Positions 16,467 to 25,765 of a stretch of DNA of 64,000 nt are shown piece by piece (position 1 is the stretch's first letter; each line of letters starts with the position of its first letter). Position numbers and translations under genes: made by a program. Origin of the DNA: Hymenobacter perfusus (GTDB taxonomy: Bacteria > Bacteroidota > Bacteroidia > Cytophagales > Hymenobacteraceae); contig NZ_RWIU01000002.1 in NCBI RefSeq assembly GCF_003944765.1, forward strand, positions 62,001 through 126,000, read 5' to 3'. The notes under the pieces were generated by a model. The model did not search any database, was not told the DNA's origin, and was given only the letters and a program-made list of their open reading frames with translations.

Positions 16467-17053
16467 GTCCGTTGCTGCTCGAAGGCGGTAATAGCCGATT
16501 CCTGGCTGATAAGAAAATCGATGTCGTCGTACCCGTTGAGGAGGCACTCTTTCTTGTAGGCGTCCAGCTCGAAGCGAATGGGCTCCCGGCGGCCCGGCAC
16601 GAGCAGCGTCTGGCCGGGCAGCTCCACCGTCACCTCAGCCCGCGCATCCTGCTCCACCAGGGCAAATAGTTCCCGCAGCTCCCCGGGCGTTACCTGCAGC
16701 GGCAGCAGGCCGGTATTGAGGGCGTTGCCCCGGAAAATATCAGCGAAGTAGCTGCTGATGACCACTCGAAAACCGGCGTCATACAACGCCCAGGCGGCGT
16801 GTTCCCGGCTGGAGCCGCACCCGAAATTCTTGCCCGCCAGTAAGATCCGATGGACCTGGTAACGCGGCTCGTTGAGGACGAAATCCGGTTTGGGCTGGCC
16901 GTCGGCGGCGTAGCGCCAGTCGGCAAACAGGTTCTCGCCGAACCCTTCGCGGGTGGTGGCTTTCAGAAAGCGCGCCGGGATAATCTGGTCGGTGTCCACG
17001 TTTTCGATAGGCAGCGGAACCAGGCCGGAACGTAGGGTGGTGAATTTTTCCAT
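16454..17053 (-). CDS. leuD: 3-isopropylmalate dehydratase, small subunit
   Basis: 199 residues from ATG 17053 (MEKFTTLRSGLVPLPIENVD). The swivel domain is recognisable by NVDTDQIIPARFLK, NFGCGSSREHAAWAL and GNALNTGLLP. With LeuC it isomerises 2-isopropylmalate to 3-isopropylmalate. It lies 81 bases after leuC on the minus strand, with a hairpin in the gap, and its end overlaps leuB. Length is normal for the bacterial small subunit. Confidence 0.97.
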   Translation of the reverse strand: MEKFTTLRSGLVPLPIENVDTDQIIPARFLKATTREGFGENLFADWRYAADGQPKPDFVLNEPRYQVHRILLAGKNFGCGSSREHAAWALYDAGFRVVISSYFADIFRGNALNTGLLPLQVTPGELRELFALVEQDARAEVTVELPGQTLLVPGRREPIRFELDAYKKECLLNGYDDIDFLISQESAITAFEQQRTWVF

Positions 17054-17085
17054 GGGTGGAGTGAGAGAGGGGCAATTGTTAACGC

Positions 17086-17123
17086 AGCCCGTCATTCCGA
17101 GCGCAGCCGAGGAATGACGGGCT
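17086..17123. repeat. Hairpin between leuC and leuD
   Basis: AGCCCGTCATTCC (17086-17098) and GGAATGACGGGCT (17111-17123) form a perfect 13-bp stem around GAGCGCAGCCGA. A related half-element (CTCGCTCGGAATGACG) occurs near 30803-30818, so this is a dispersed family. Inside the leu operon it could modulate the leuC:leuD ratio. Confidence 0.6.
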
Positions 17124-17134
17124 TTTTCTGTTGC

Positions 17135-18526
17135 TCAGACGTACTCGGCCACGTCCACCAGCCGGCCTTCCACGGCCGTGATGGCGGCTACCAGCGGCGA
17201 GGCCAGCAGGGTGCGGGCGCCGGGACCCTGGCGGCCTTCGAAGTTGCGGTTGGAGGTAGACACACAGTAGGCCCCGGCCGGAATCTTGTCCTCGTTCATG
17301 GCCAGGCAGGCGCTGCAGCCCGGTTCGCGCAGCTCGAAGCCGGCGGCGGCCAGCACCTGGTCGAGGCCCTCAGCAATGGCCTGCCGGGCCACCTGCTGGG
17401 AGCCGGGCACGATGATGGCCTCCACGTGGGCGGCCTTGTGCTTGCCCCGCACGTAGGCCGCCACCGTGCGCAAATCCTCGATGCGGGAGTTGGTGCAGCT
17501 GCCGATGAATACGTGGCTGATTTCCTTGCCCAGCAACGACTCGCCCGCCGCAAAGCCCATGTACCGCAACGACTTCTCGAAGCTCGGAGCCTCTGCCGCC
17601 TCGGGCAGGGCCGGAATGCTGGCGGCCAACGGCATGCCCATGCCGGGGTTGGTGCCGAAGGTTATCATCGGGCTGATGGCCGCCGCGTCGAAGTGCAACT
17701 CCGCGTCGAACTGCGCATCTTCGTCGGAGAACAGGGTTTGCCAGTAGGCTACAGCCCGGTCCCAAGCCTCGCCCTGCGGCGCGAAGGGGCGGCCGTGCAG
17801 GTACTGGAACGTAGTGGCATCGGGGGCAATGAGGCCACCGCGCGCGCCCATTTCGATGCTCATGTTGCACACCGTCATGCGGCCCTCTATGCTCAGGCTA
17901 CGGATGGCGCTGCCGGCGTACTCCACGAAGTAGCCGGTGGCCCCGCCCGTACCCAGTTGGGCAATGATGTGCAGAATAATATCCTTGGCCGATACGCCCG
18001 GCTGCAATTCCCCGTCCACGGTAATGCGCATGCGCCGGGGCTTATCCAGCAGCAGGCATTGCGAGGCCATTACCTGCGTCACCTGGCTGGTACCGATGCC
18101 GAACGCAATGGTGCCAAACGCGCCGTGGGTGGACGTATGCGAGTCGCCGCAGACGATGGTAAGGCCCGGCTGCGTGAGGCCCAGCTCCGGCCCGATGACG
18201 TGCACAATGCCCTGGTAGGGGTGGCCCAGGCCGAATAGCTCTACGCCGTGGCGGGCGCAGTTTTCGGTGAGCTTATCCACCTGGGAGCGGCTGAGCGGGT
18301 CCTGAATCGGCTGGTCCTGGTGACGGGTGGGTACGTTGTGGTCGGCGGTAGCCAGGATCTGGCCGGGGCGGCGCAGCGTCAGGCCCCGGGCCGTCAGCTC
18401 GTCAAAGGCCTGGGGACTGGTCACCTCGTGAATCAGGTGCCGGTCGATGTAAAACACCGACAGCCCGCCGGCCACCTCGCGCACCACGTGCGCATCCCAG
18501 ATTTTATCAAATAAGGTGTGGGGCAT
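17135..18526 (-). CDS. leuC: 3-isopropylmalate dehydratase, large subunit
   Basis: 463 residues of the aconitase superfamily. The [4Fe-4S] ligands are seen in FIGSCTNSR and [12 protein letters not shown]. Substrate segments [25 protein letters not shown] and [12 protein letters not shown] are intact. It forms isopropylmalate isomerase with LeuD. ATG 18526 gives the standard start [15 protein letters not shown]. It is separated from leuA by about 200 bases that are largely occupied by a long inverted repeat, so its expression may differ from that of leuA. Confidence 0.97.
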   Translation of the reverse strand: MPHTLFDKIWDAHVVREVAGGLSVFYIDRHLIHEVTSPQAFDELTARGLTLRRPGQILATADHNVPTRHQDQPIQDPLSRSQVDKLTENCARHGVELFGLGHPYQGIVHVIGPELGLTQPGLTIVCGDSHTSTHGAFGTIAFGIGTSQVTQVMASQCLLLDKPRRMRITVDGELQPGVSAKDIILHIIAQLGTGGATGYFVEYAGSAIRSLSIEGRMTVCNMSIEMGARGGLIAPDATTFQYLHGRPFAPQGEAWDRAVAYWQTLFSDEDAQFDAELHFDAAAISPMITFGTNPGMGMPLAASIPALPEAAEAPSFEKSLRYMGFAAGESLLGKEISHVFIGSCTNSRIEDLRTVAAYVRGKHKAAHVEAIIVPGSQQVARQAIAEGLDQVLAAAGFELREPGCSACLAMNEDKIPAGAYCVSTSNRNFEGRQGPGARTLLASPLVAAITAVEGRLVDVAEYV

Positions 18527-18593
18527 GAGAGAGGGGTGGGGTGGTTAGGATAGGAGTAAAGGCACTGATCTGTCTCGTGCGCTGACGTTGGGT

Positions 18594-18706
18594 GTAGAGA
18601 CGCAATATTTTGCGTCTCCTCGTTGCTGACGTTGTTATATTTAGTGTATCCAAGTTGTTCATTACCTGGTCGTTCAACGACGAGACGCAAAATATTGCGT
18701 CTCTAC
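18594..18706. repeat. Inverted repeat of the GTAGAGACGC family (leuA-leuC junction)
   Basis: The arms at 18594-18625 and 18675-18706 are 32 bases long with one mismatch. Each arm is itself a hairpin, because GAGACGCAA and TTGCGTCTC flank a TATT centre. Two further copies lie at 23922-24023 and 27623-27734, all between genes of the ilv/leu cluster. No other copy was seen in the window. Confidence 0.9.
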
Positions 18707-18725
18707 AGCTCATCAGGAGGGGGAA

Positions 18726-19892
18726 TCACCCCGCCGTTACCAGTTGTTGCTGCTCCACCATCACGCGCAAATCCTCGTCCACGACCTCCTTTTGACGGTC
18801 GGCCAGGACGAGGAAATGGGTGTAGGCTTTGTTGAGGGCCACGCGGTCGAAGTCGTAGCCGATTTTCTGGAGGCGGTAGGCCAACGCGGCGCGGCCCGAG
18901 CGGGCGGTGAGCACAATGCTGGAATCGGGCATGCCCACCTCGCGCGGGTCGATGATTTCGTAGGTTTCGCGGTGCTTAATCACGCCGTCCTGGTGAATGC
19001 CGCTGGAGTGGGCAAAGGCGTTGGCCCCCACAATGGCCTTGTTGGGCTGCACCGGCATGCTCATCAGGTGCGACACCATAGCCGAGGTTTCGGCCAGCAG
19101 CTTGGTGTTGATGCCGGTGCTGAAGTTGAGGTAGGGGTGCTGGCGGAGCACCATCACGGCTTCTTCGAGGGCCGTGTTGCCGGCCCGCTCGCCCACCCCG
19201 TTGATGGTGCATTCTACCTGCCGGGCGCCGCCCAACACGCCCGCAATGGAGTTGGCCGTGGCCATGCCCAAATCGTTGTGGCAGTGGGTGGAGAGGCGGA
19301 CCCGCTCAATGCCGCGCACGTTATCCACGAGGTACTTGATTTTGGCGCCGTACTCGGCCGGGAGGCAGTAGCCGGTGGTGTCGGGGATGTTGAGCACGGT
19401 GGCCCCGGCCCGGATGGCGGCCTCGCACACGCGGGCCAGAAACTCGTTGTCGGTGCGGCCGGCGTCCTCGGTATAAAACTCCACGTCCTCCACAAACGAC
19501 TTGGCCAGCTTCACGGCCGCCACCGCCCGCTCCAGCACCTGCTCGGGCGTGCTCAGCAGCTTGTACCGAATGTGCGACTCCGAAGTGCCAATACCCGTGT
19601 GAATGCGCGGGTAACGGGCCGCTTTCAGGGCCTCGGCCGCCGTGCGAATGTCGTTTTCCACGGCCCGGGAAAGGCCGCAGACGGTGGCCTCGCGGGTCTG
19701 GGCCGCAATGGCCGCCACCGCCGCGAAGTCGCCGGGACTGGAAACCGGGAAGCCGGCCTCAATCACGTCCACGCCGAGTAGCTCCAGCTGCCGGGCAATG
19801 AGCAGTTTCTCGTCCCGGTTCAGTTTGCAGCCGGGCACTTGCTCCCCGTCGCGCAGGGTAGTATCGAAGATGTGGACTTTCTCGGTAGACAT
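18726..19892 (-). CDS. leuA: 2-isopropylmalate synthase, short form
   Basis: 388 residues. The TIM-barrel HMGL-like catalytic domain starts at once ([16 protein letters not shown]) and includes the metal-binding [12 protein letters not shown] and NGVGERAGN. The protein ends about residue 388, where the usual C-terminal leucine-binding LeuA dimer domain would begin. It condenses acetyl-CoA with 2-oxoisovalerate to start leucine synthesis. Short forms are known in Bacteroidota, and lack of the regulatory domain implies no classical leucine feedback (inference). Homocitrate or citramalate synthase is less likely given the leuC/leuD/leuB neighbours. Confidence 0.93.
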   Translation of the reverse strand: MSTEKVHIFDTTLRDGEQVPGCKLNRDEKLLIARQLELLGVDVIEAGFPVSSPGDFAAVAAIAAQTREATVCGLSRAVENDIRTAAEALKAARYPRIHTGIGTSESHIRYKLLSTPEQVLERAVAAVKLAKSFVEDVEFYTEDAGRTDNEFLARVCEAAIRAGATVLNIPDTTGYCLPAEYGAKIKYLVDNVRGIERVRLSTHCHNDLGMATANSIAGVLGGARQVECTINGVGERAGNTALEEAVMVLRQHPYLNFSTGINTKLLAETSAMVSHLMSMPVQPNKAIVGANAFAHSSGIHQDGVIKHRETYEIIDPREVGMPDSSIVLTARSGRAALAYRLQKIGYDFDRVALNKAYTHFLVLADRQKEVVDEDLRVMVEQQQLVTAG

Positions 19893-20116
19893 GGGGCAAT
19901 GACTTCGTGGCAGAAGGAAAGCCCCAAGTACACCCCCAGCCCCGGCCCCCCGAAACCGGTTTTCGGCACGCCTACTATTTCAAAAAGTTGCTAATGTGGC
20001 TGTAAGTTGCTGATTTAAAGAAAATTGAATGGTTATTGCTTACGAGGGCCAATACCATTCAGATAAAGGTCACATGCAGTTCTGTGAACGGTGGGTGTAG
20101 TCTTCGTTACTAGAGT

Positions 20117-20124
20117 TATCTTTG
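20117..20124 (+). promoter_or_regulatory. -7 element of the AT-rich gene
   Basis: TATCTTTG is an exact match to TAnnTTTG and lies 47 bases before ATG 20171. The -33 region is not clear. The 278-base gap 19893-20170 is AT-rich from about 19975 on and otherwise shows nothing recognisable. It must also contain whatever starts leuA on the other strand. Confidence 0.5.
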
Positions 20125-20170
20125 AATAGAAATTAATTGCACTCATTGAGTGACTATAACTGCGTTGATA

Positions 20171-20656
20171 ATGACACTGAAAGAGTTTGTGCTGAAAGAG
20201 GATAATCATTTTGTTGCTATGGAATATTATAATCTAATCATGAATAGAACATTCTTAGTGCTTGTGACTCATGAGAAGTTAATTGCGCTAAAAGTAAATG
20301 GTATGGTTAGTATAGAAAGTGGTGGAAATATTCTCGCAAATGAGATGGTCAAATCATTAGTTGTTAGAGGTGATTTATCAAATCCATACTCATATGTAAA
20401 GGAAAAATATATTAGAGATATAGAAAATACAGATTTTCTGAGTGATGAAGTATTGAATAAGCATAAAGGTAGCTTCGTAATTTCAAGAAATGATATCAAA
20501 TCTGCTTGGCATAATTCGAATAAAAAATGGGGAATGGGATACTATCCTCATGATGGAAGAGTCTATGTTGAAACGGCTCAAGGGGAAAAGAAGGAGCTGA
20601 TAATATTGGGCAATCAATCGGGAGAAGAAATAGTGAATATGATTTATAAAAAATAG
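20171..20656 (+). CDS. AT-rich orphan protein inside the ilv/leu cluster
   Basis: 161 residues from ATG 20171 (MTLKEFVLKEDNHF). Codon use is strikingly AT-rich (AAT, AAA, ATA, TTA) and unlike every neighbour, a sign of foreign origin. I do not recognise a family. The protein is soluble, with beta-rich segments (TFLVLVTHEKLIALKVNG) and a Trp/Tyr-rich stretch near residues 115-132 (SAWHNSNKKWGMGYYPHD). It is encoded opposite to the amino-acid operon and converges on ilvA, ending 7 bases from the ilvA stop. Its presence splits ilvA from leuA. Function unknown, but the frame is clearly coding-like. Confidence 0.72.
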   Translation: MTLKEFVLKEDNHFVAMEYYNLIMNRTFLVLVTHEKLIALKVNGMVSIESGGNILANEMVKSLVVRGDLSNPYSYVKEKYIRDIENTDFLSDEVLNKHKGSFVISRNDIKSAWHNSNKKWGMGYYPHDGRVYVETAQGEKKELIILGNQSGEEIVNMIYKK

Positions 20657-20663
20657 TTACACT

Positions 20664-21932
20664 TTACACTAGCAAACTCAGAAAATCCTGCTTCCCGTTT
20701 AAATATTCGTACGAAAACCCCTCGGCCACCATGCGCTGCTGGATTTCGGCAATGTCGTGGGGGCGCTGCACTTCCAGGCCGACGAAAACGGGGCCTTTTT
20801 CCTTGTTGTTCTTCTTGATGTACTGAAACTGGATGATGTCGTCGTCCTCGCGCAGCACGTGGTTCACGAAGCGGCGCAGGGCTCCGGGCTTCTGGTTGAA
20901 GGTGACCAGGAAATAGTGCTTGCGGCCCTGGTGGCGCAAAGCCCGCTCCTTGATGTCCTCCATGCGGGTGATGTCGTTGTTGGAGCCGCTGAGGATGCAC
21001 ACCACCGTTTTGCCCCGGATCTGGGCGGCGTACTGGTGCAGCACCGAGAGGCTGAGTGTGCCGGCCGGCTCCAGCACAATGCCCTCCTCATTGTACATGC
21101 GCAGCAGGTCCTCGCATACCTGGCCCTCGGGCACCAGCGCCACCTCATCCAGCAGCTCCCGACAGATGGTAAACGTCAGCTCGCCGGGGCACTTCACCGC
21201 CGCCCCGTCCACGAAGCTCTCGATGTGCTCCAGCGGCTGGCGCGTGCCCGTCTGGATGGCGCGGTGCATGGAGGGCGCGCCCAGGGGCTGCACGCCTACC
21301 AGCCGGGTGGCGGGGCTGAGCTGCCGGAACACGCTGCTCACGCCCGCCGCCAGCCCCCCGCCCCCGATGGGCATAAACACGAAGTCGATGGGAGCGGGGG
21401 CGTCGCGCAAAATTTCCAGGCCCACGGTTGCCTGCCCGGCCACCACGGCCGCATCGTCGAACGGGTGCACGTACACGCCCTGGCGCTGCTGGCAAAACTC
21501 CTGCGCCGCCCTCGACGAATCATCGAACGTGGCCCCGGTGAGCACAATTTCCACCTGGTCGCGCCCGAACAGGCGCACCTTGTCTACCTTCTGGGCGGGG
21601 GTGGCGGCGGGCATGAAGATGTAGCCGCGCCGACCCAGCAGTTGGCAGGCGTAGGCCACGCCCTGGGCGTGGTTGCCGGCCGAAGCGCACACCACCGGCC
21701 GGGTGGCCTCATCGGCCGGCAGCCCCGCCATCTTGTTGTACGCCCCCCGAATCTTGTAGGAACGCACCACCTGCAAATCCTCGCGCTTCAGGTAAATATC
21801 GGCCCCAAAGGTGGCTGAAAGCCCTAGATTGTGCTGGAGCAGTGTGGGGTAGATGACGCCCTGCAGCGTACGGGCTGCCTGTTCCACCAGTGGCAGTGGC
21901 AAGGCGGCGGTGAGGGTGGCGGGTTCGTGCAT
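20664..21932 (-). CDS. ilvA: Threonine dehydratase, biosynthetic
   Basis: 422 residues. A fold-type II PLP enzyme: SYKIRGAYN carries the PLP lysine (Lys60), with a glycine-rich phosphate loop in MPIGGGGLAAG. The C-terminal 90 residues form an ACT-like regulatory domain (KHYFLVTFNQKPGALRRF), which in this family mediates isoleucine inhibition. It deaminates threonine to 2-oxobutyrate, the entry to isoleucine. It is a single-ACT form, like the Bacillus/Corynebacterium type rather than the two-ACT E. coli enzyme. It follows ilvC on the minus strand after a 130-base gap holding a long inverted repeat. Confidence 0.95.
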   Translation of the reverse strand: MHEPATLTAALPLPLVEQAARTLQGVIYPTLLQHNLGLSATFGADIYLKREDLQVVRSYKIRGAYNKMAGLPADEATRPVVCASAGNHAQGVAYACQLLGRRGYIFMPAATPAQKVDKVRLFGRDQVEIVLTGATFDDSSRAAQEFCQQRQGVYVHPFDDAAVVAGQATVGLEILRDAPAPIDFVFMPIGGGGLAAGVSSVFRQLSPATRLVGVQPLGAPSMHRAIQTGTRQPLEHIESFVDGAAVKCPGELTFTICRELLDEVALVPEGQVCEDLLRMYNEEGIVLEPAGTLSLSVLHQYAAQIRGKTVVCILSGSNNDITRMEDIKERALRHQGRKHYFLVTFNQKPGALRRFVNHVLREDDDIIQFQYIKKNNKEKGPVFVGLEVQRPHDIAEIQQRMVAEGFSYEYLNGKQDFLSLLV

Positions 21933-21947
21933 GCAGCGGAAATATAG

Positions 21948-22051
21948 CTGTCATCCTGAGCGGAGCGAAGGACCTTACCACACAGGAACGATAATCGTAA
22001 CCACGACTCGTTCTCACGTAATAAGGTCCTTCGCTCCGCTCAGGATGACAG
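21948..22051. repeat. Inverted repeat of the TGTCATCCTGAGC family (ilvC-ilvA junction)
   Basis: Perfect 30-base arms at 21948-21977 and 22022-22051. The centre contains a second, shorter stem (GAACGA with TCGTTC). Related elements lie at 33009-33118 and 56236-56352. The arms contain GAGCGGAGCGAAGGA. It fills almost the whole gap between ilvC and ilvA. Confidence 0.9.
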
Positions 22052-22062
22052 GAGGTTACGTT

Positions 22063-23157
22063 CTAATTGCCGTCGGCTGTGAGGGCGTAGCTTTCTTCTT
22101 TTTCCACTTTCTCGGCAGCTCTGGAGCGTAGCTCGCGCACGGTGGCGCCGGTCTGCCACAGCTCCGAGTCGCGCACTTCCTTCAGCTCGGCTTCCAGCTC
22201 CTGGCGGTAGCCGGGCGTGGAGCCGCGCTGGATGGTGCGGGCGGCTTCCTGGCCCGAGGCCACGCTGTCGTAGAGCTCGTTGAGCACGGGTAGGGTGGCT
22301 TCGCGGAAGCGGCCTTTCCAGTCGAGGGCGCCGCGCTGGGCCGTTACGGAGCAGTTGCTGAACATCCAATCCATGCCGTTTTCGCCCACCAGCGGCACCA
22401 GGCTCTGGGTGAGTTCCTCCACAGTTTCGTTGAAGGCCTCGGAGGGCGAGTGGCCGCGCTGGCGCAGCACCTGGTACTGGGCCTCAATGATGCCGGCCAG
22501 GGCACCCATCAGCACGCCCCGCTCGCCGGTGAGGTCGGAGTACACTTCCTTGCGGAAATCGGTTTCGAACAGGTAGCCCGAGCCCACCCCGATGCCCAAA
22601 GCCACCGCCTTCTCGTAGGCATGGCCGGTGGCATCCTGGTACACGGCAAACGACGAATTCAGGCCGCCCCCGGCCACAAACAGCCGGCGCAGACTAGTAC
22701 CGCTGCCCTTGGGCGCTACCAGCACCACGTCCACGTCGGCGGGCGGAATGATGTGGGTCTGGTCGTTGAAGGTGATGCCGAAGCCGTGGGAGAAGTAGAG
22801 GGTTTTGCCGGCCGTGAGGTGCTTTTTGAGCGTGGGCCACACGGCAATCTGGCCGGCATCGGAGAGTAGATTGGCCAGGATGGTGCCCCGCGCGGCTGCT
22901 TCTTCCAGGTCGAACAAGGTTTCGCCGGGCACCCAGCCATCGGCCTCGGCCTTGCGCCACGAAGCCGAATCCTGGCGCTGCCCGATGATAACGCGGAAGC
23001 CGTTGTCGCGCAGGTTCAGGGCCTGGCCGGGGCCCTGCACGCCGTAGCCCAGCACGGCAATAGTATCGTCCTGCAGAATGGCCCGGGCTTTTTCCAGCGG
23101 GAATTCCTCGCGGGTTACTACGTTTTCTTCTACGCCGCCAAAGTTGATGGTTGCCAT
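22063..23157 (-). CDS. ilvC: Ketol-acid reductoisomerase
   Basis: 364 residues. The Rossmann fingerprint is VLGYGVQGPGQALNLRDNG, with the cofactor-loop RQDSASWRKAEADG, and the C-terminal knotted domain follows (SDLTGERGVLMGALAGIIEAQ). It isomerises and reduces acetolactate or acetohydroxybutyrate using NADPH and Mg. The protein is a single-knot form with an extended tail compared with the 330-residue class I enzymes, which is usual in Bacteroidota. It follows ilvN after a gap filled with a GC-rich inverted repeat. Confidence 0.96.
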   Translation of the reverse strand: MATINFGGVEENVVTREEFPLEKARAILQDDTIAVLGYGVQGPGQALNLRDNGFRVIIGQRQDSASWRKAEADGWVPGETLFDLEEAAARGTILANLLSDAGQIAVWPTLKKHLTAGKTLYFSHGFGITFNDQTHIIPPADVDVVLVAPKGSGTSLRRLFVAGGGLNSSFAVYQDATGHAYEKAVALGIGVGSGYLFETDFRKEVYSDLTGERGVLMGALAGIIEAQYQVLRQRGHSPSEAFNETVEELTQSLVPLVGENGMDWMFSNCSVTAQRGALDWKGRFREATLPVLNELYDSVASGQEAARTIQRGSTPGYRQELEAELKEVRDSELWQTGATVRELRSRAAEKVEKEESYALTADGN

Positions 23158-23204
23158 GTTGGTTGGTGGTTTATGGTGATTTGTTTACGGTTTTTGGTGG
23201 GTGG

Positions 23205-23298
23205 CTCCCACCCCCGGCCCCTCCCCTCCGGGATAGGGGTGCGTTCTGAAATATCTTGCGTCTGGCACCCCTCTCCCGGAGGGGAGGGGCCGGGGGTG
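23205..23298. repeat. GC-rich inverted repeat (ilvN-ilvC junction)
   Basis: Arms of about 36 bases at 23205-23240 and 23263-23298, built around CCACCCCCGGCCCCTCCCC with one or two mismatches. The right arm ends 4 bases before the ilvN stop codon. A related single hairpin lies at about 27547-27587. Confidence 0.85.
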
Positions 23299-23301
23299 GG
23301 G

Positions 23302-23907
23302 TTACATCGAAAACACCTTGTCGCGGCGGCCCAGGAACTCGTTTTCGCTGACTTCCGCGCCGGGCTCCCGACGCTCGAACTCGCGGAGCTTGTGGTGAAA
23401 CCCCTGGCTGTCCTTGATGATGGCAATGCGGGCCGAGCGCACGAACTCGATGAGGCCGTAGGGGTGCAGCACGGCCAGCAGCTTGTCGGTTTCCTCGCGG
23501 TGACCGGTGGTTTCAAACACCGTGTAATCCTTGCGGATGACCACCACGCGGGCCCCGTGCTCCCGAAGCAGCCGCTCCACTACGGCACGCTCGGCAATAA
23601 TGTCGGTGGGGACTTTGTAGAGGGCCATTTCCTGCCAGATAACCTCCTCGTTGGGGTTGAAGTACACTTTCAGTACTTCCACCTGCTTTTCCATTTGACG
23701 GGCAATCTTGCGGACCACATCCTCGGTTTCCACCACCACCATGTTGAAGCGGTGAATCCCCTCAATCTCCGACGGGGAGGTATTCAGGCTCTCCACGTTG
23801 ATTTTGCGGCGGGAGAAGATAATGGCAATTCGGTTCAGCAGCCCCACTTGGTTCTCGGTATAGGCCGTGATGTTGTATTCCTGGCGGTCATTGGGTTGCT
23901 GCGTCAT
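23302..23907 (-). CDS. ilvN: Acetolactate synthase, small (regulatory) subunit
   Basis: 201 residues from ATG 23907 (MTQQPNDRQEYNITAY). An upstream extension of the frame is ignored because it only translates the inverted repeat at 23922. An N-terminal ACT domain (about 10-85) contains NITAYTENQVGLLNRIAIIF and GIHRFNMVVVETED. A second regulatory domain (about 85-165) contains YKVPTD and GHREETDKLLAVLHPYG. It confers valine feedback on the catalytic subunit encoded by ilvB just upstream. Length is slightly above the E. coli IlvH type, within the Bacteroidota range. Confidence 0.95.
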   Translation of the reverse strand: MTQQPNDRQEYNITAYTENQVGLLNRIAIIFSRRKINVESLNTSPSEIEGIHRFNMVVVETEDVVRKIARQMEKQVEVLKVYFNPNEEVIWQEMALYKVPTDIIAERAVVERLLREHGARVVVIRKDYTVFETTGHREETDKLLAVLHPYGLIEFVRSARIAIIKDSQGFHHKLREFERREPGAEVSENEFLGRRDKVFSM

Positions 23908-23921
23908 TGCTGTCGTGTGCT

Positions 23922-24023
23922 GTAGAGACGCAATATTTTGCGTCTCCTCATTGCTGATGTTGGGTAGCTGACCTACCCGATTCCGGCTGTTCAACGACGA
24001 GACGCAAAATGTTGCGTCTCTAC
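23922..24023. repeat. Inverted repeat of the GTAGAGACGC family (ilvB-ilvN junction)
   Basis: The arms 23922-23953 and 23992-24023 match over 32 bases with few mismatches, and each arm is itself hairpin-forming. The right arm contains the ilvB stop codon (TAG at 24022-24020 on the minus strand), because the element begins G-TAG-AGACGC. Copies at 18594 and 27623. Confidence 0.9.
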
Positions 24024-25765
24024 TTCAGCCTGATTTCGCCTACGCCGCAGCCCTGGGGTACCATCGGGAAAATGTTGTTTTCGCGGGTCACGCGTACTTC
24101 CAGCAGGAAGGAGCCAGGGTGCGCCAGCAGCTGGCGCAGGGCCGGCTGCAGGTCGGGGCGGTGCTCGACGCGGCGGGCGGCAATGCCGTAGCCGTTGGCT
24201 ACCGTCACGTAGTCGGGGCTGGCAATGTCCACGCAGGAGTAGCGCCGCTCGTGAAACAGCTCCTGCCACTGCCGCACCATGCCCAGGAACTGGTTGTTGA
24301 GCAGCAGAATCTTTACCTGGATGCCGGTTTGCATGATGGTGCCCAGCTCCTGAATCGTCATCTGAATGCCCCCGTCGCCGATAACGGCCACCACGGTGCG
24401 CGCCGGGGCCCCGTACTTGGCCCCGATGGCGGCCGGCAGCGCAAAGCCCATGGTACCCAGCCCGCCGCTGGTAATGCTCAGGCGCGGGTGGTTGAGGCGG
24501 GCGTACCGGCAGGCTACCATCTGGTGCTGCCCCACATCCGTCACGATGATGGCCTCGCCCTGGGTCAGCTGGTTGAGCTGGTGGATGACCTCGCCCATGG
24601 TCAGCTCGTCCTGGGTCGGGAACAGCTCATCCTGAATCACGGCGGCCACTTCCTCGGCGTCATGGTCGCGGAAGCGTTGACGCCACTCGGGGTGCTGACG
24701 GGCGGCTACCAGCTGCGTGAGTAGGGGCAGGGTTTCTTTGCAGTCGCCCCACACCGGCACGGTGGCCGTTACGTTCTTGTCGATTTCGGTGGGGTCGATG
24801 TCAAGGTGAATCACCTGGGCCTGGCGGGCGTACTTGTCGAGGCGGCCCGTCACCCGGTCGTCGAAGCGCATACCGATGGCAATGAGCACGTCGCACTCGT
24901 TGGTAAGGACGTTGGGGCCATAGTTGCCGTGCATGCCCAGCATGCCCACGTTCAGCGGGTGGTCGGTGGGCAGCGCCCCGGCGCCCAGAATCGTCCAAGC
25001 CGCCGGAATGCCGCTTTTCTCCACCAGCGCCCGGAATTCGGCCTCGGCCCGGCCCAGCAGCACGCCCTGCCCCCAGAGAATAAGGGGCCGCTCGGCGCGG
25101 TTGATGAGCTCAGCGGCCTGCTGCACGTACTCGGGGCGCACCACGGGCCGGGGCCGGTAGCTGCGAATGTAGGTGCAGGGCACGTAGGCGGCGTGTTCGA
25201 ACAGCTGCAGCTGGGCATTTTTGGTAATGTCGAGCAGTACCGGGCCGGGCCGGCCGCTGCGGGCAATGTAGAAGGCCTTAGCCAGCGCGGCGGGCAGGTC
25301 GCGGGCGTCCGTTATCTGGTGGTTCCACTTGGTAACGGGCGTGGTGATGTTGAGAATGTCAGTTTCCTGGAAGGCATCGGTGCCCAGCAGATGCGCAAAC
25401 ACTTGGCCCGTGATGCAGACCAGCGGGGTGGAGTCAATCTGGGCGTCGGCCAGGCCGGTGACGAGGTTGGTGGCGCCGGGGCCGCTGGTGGCAAACACCA
25501 CGCCCACCCGCCCCGAGGCGCGGGCGTAGCCCTGGGCGGCGTGAATGCCGCCCTGCTCGTGGCGCACCAGCACGTGGTTCAACTGCTCCTGAAAGTCGTA
25601 CAGGGCATCGTAAATGGGGATGATGGCCCCGCCAGGGTAGCCGAAAATCGTGTCAACGCCCTCGGCCACCAGACCCTGAAGCAACGCCACGGCTCCGGAC
25701 ACCGGTGACGCGGCCGGGGCCTCAGCGGAGGCCGGCGCGGACTGAAGCTGTGGGTTCGGGAACAT
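24020..25765 (-). CDS. ilvB: Acetolactate synthase, large (catalytic) subunit
   Basis: 581 residues of the thiamine-diphosphate family. [15 protein letters not shown] and [18 protein letters not shown] hold the activating glutamate. The central FAD-binding part contains [11 protein letters not shown], and the ThDP motif is [13 protein letters not shown]...LLNN. It makes acetolactate or acetohydroxybutyrate. The start overlaps the end of ilvD by 44 bases, indicating tight coupling. The stop codon lies in a palindromic repeat that separates it from ilvN. Confidence 0.96.
   Translation of the reverse strand: MFPNPQLQSAPASAEAPAASPVSGAVALLQGLVAEGVDTIFGYPGGAIIPIYDALYDFQEQLNHVLVRHEQGGIHAAQGYARASGRVGVVFATSGPGATNLVTGLADAQIDSTPLVCITGQVFAHLLGTDAFQETDILNITTPVTKWNHQITDARDLPAALAKAFYIARSGRPGPVLLDITKNAQLQLFEHAAYVPCTYIRSYRPRPVVRPEYVQQAAELINRAERPLILWGQGVLLGRAEAEFRALVEKSGIPAAWTILGAGALPTDHPLNVGMLGMHGNYGPNVLTNECDVLIAIGMRFDDRVTGRLDKYARQAQVIHLDIDPTEIDKNVTATVPVWGDCKETLPLLTQLVAARQHPEWRQRFRDHDAEEVAAVIQDELFPTQDELTMGEVIHQLNQLTQGEAIIVTDVGQHQMVACRYARLNHPRLSITSGGLGTMGFALPAAIGAKYGAPARTVVAVIGDGGIQMTIQELGTIMQTGIQVKILLLNNQFLGMVRQWQELFHERRYSCVDIASPDYVTVANGYGIAARRVEHRPDLQPALRQLLAHPGSFLLEVRVTRENNIFPMVPQGCGVGEIRLK

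Noticed and set aside
20757-21818. 353-codon frame opposite ilvA
   Set aside because: Shadow of the G+C-rich ilvA codons. ilvA has full catalytic motifs.
23908-23994. N-terminal extension of IlvN
   Set aside because: It translates the palindromic repeat (EETQNIASLQ also appears at the other copies). The ACT domain begins properly after ATG 23907.
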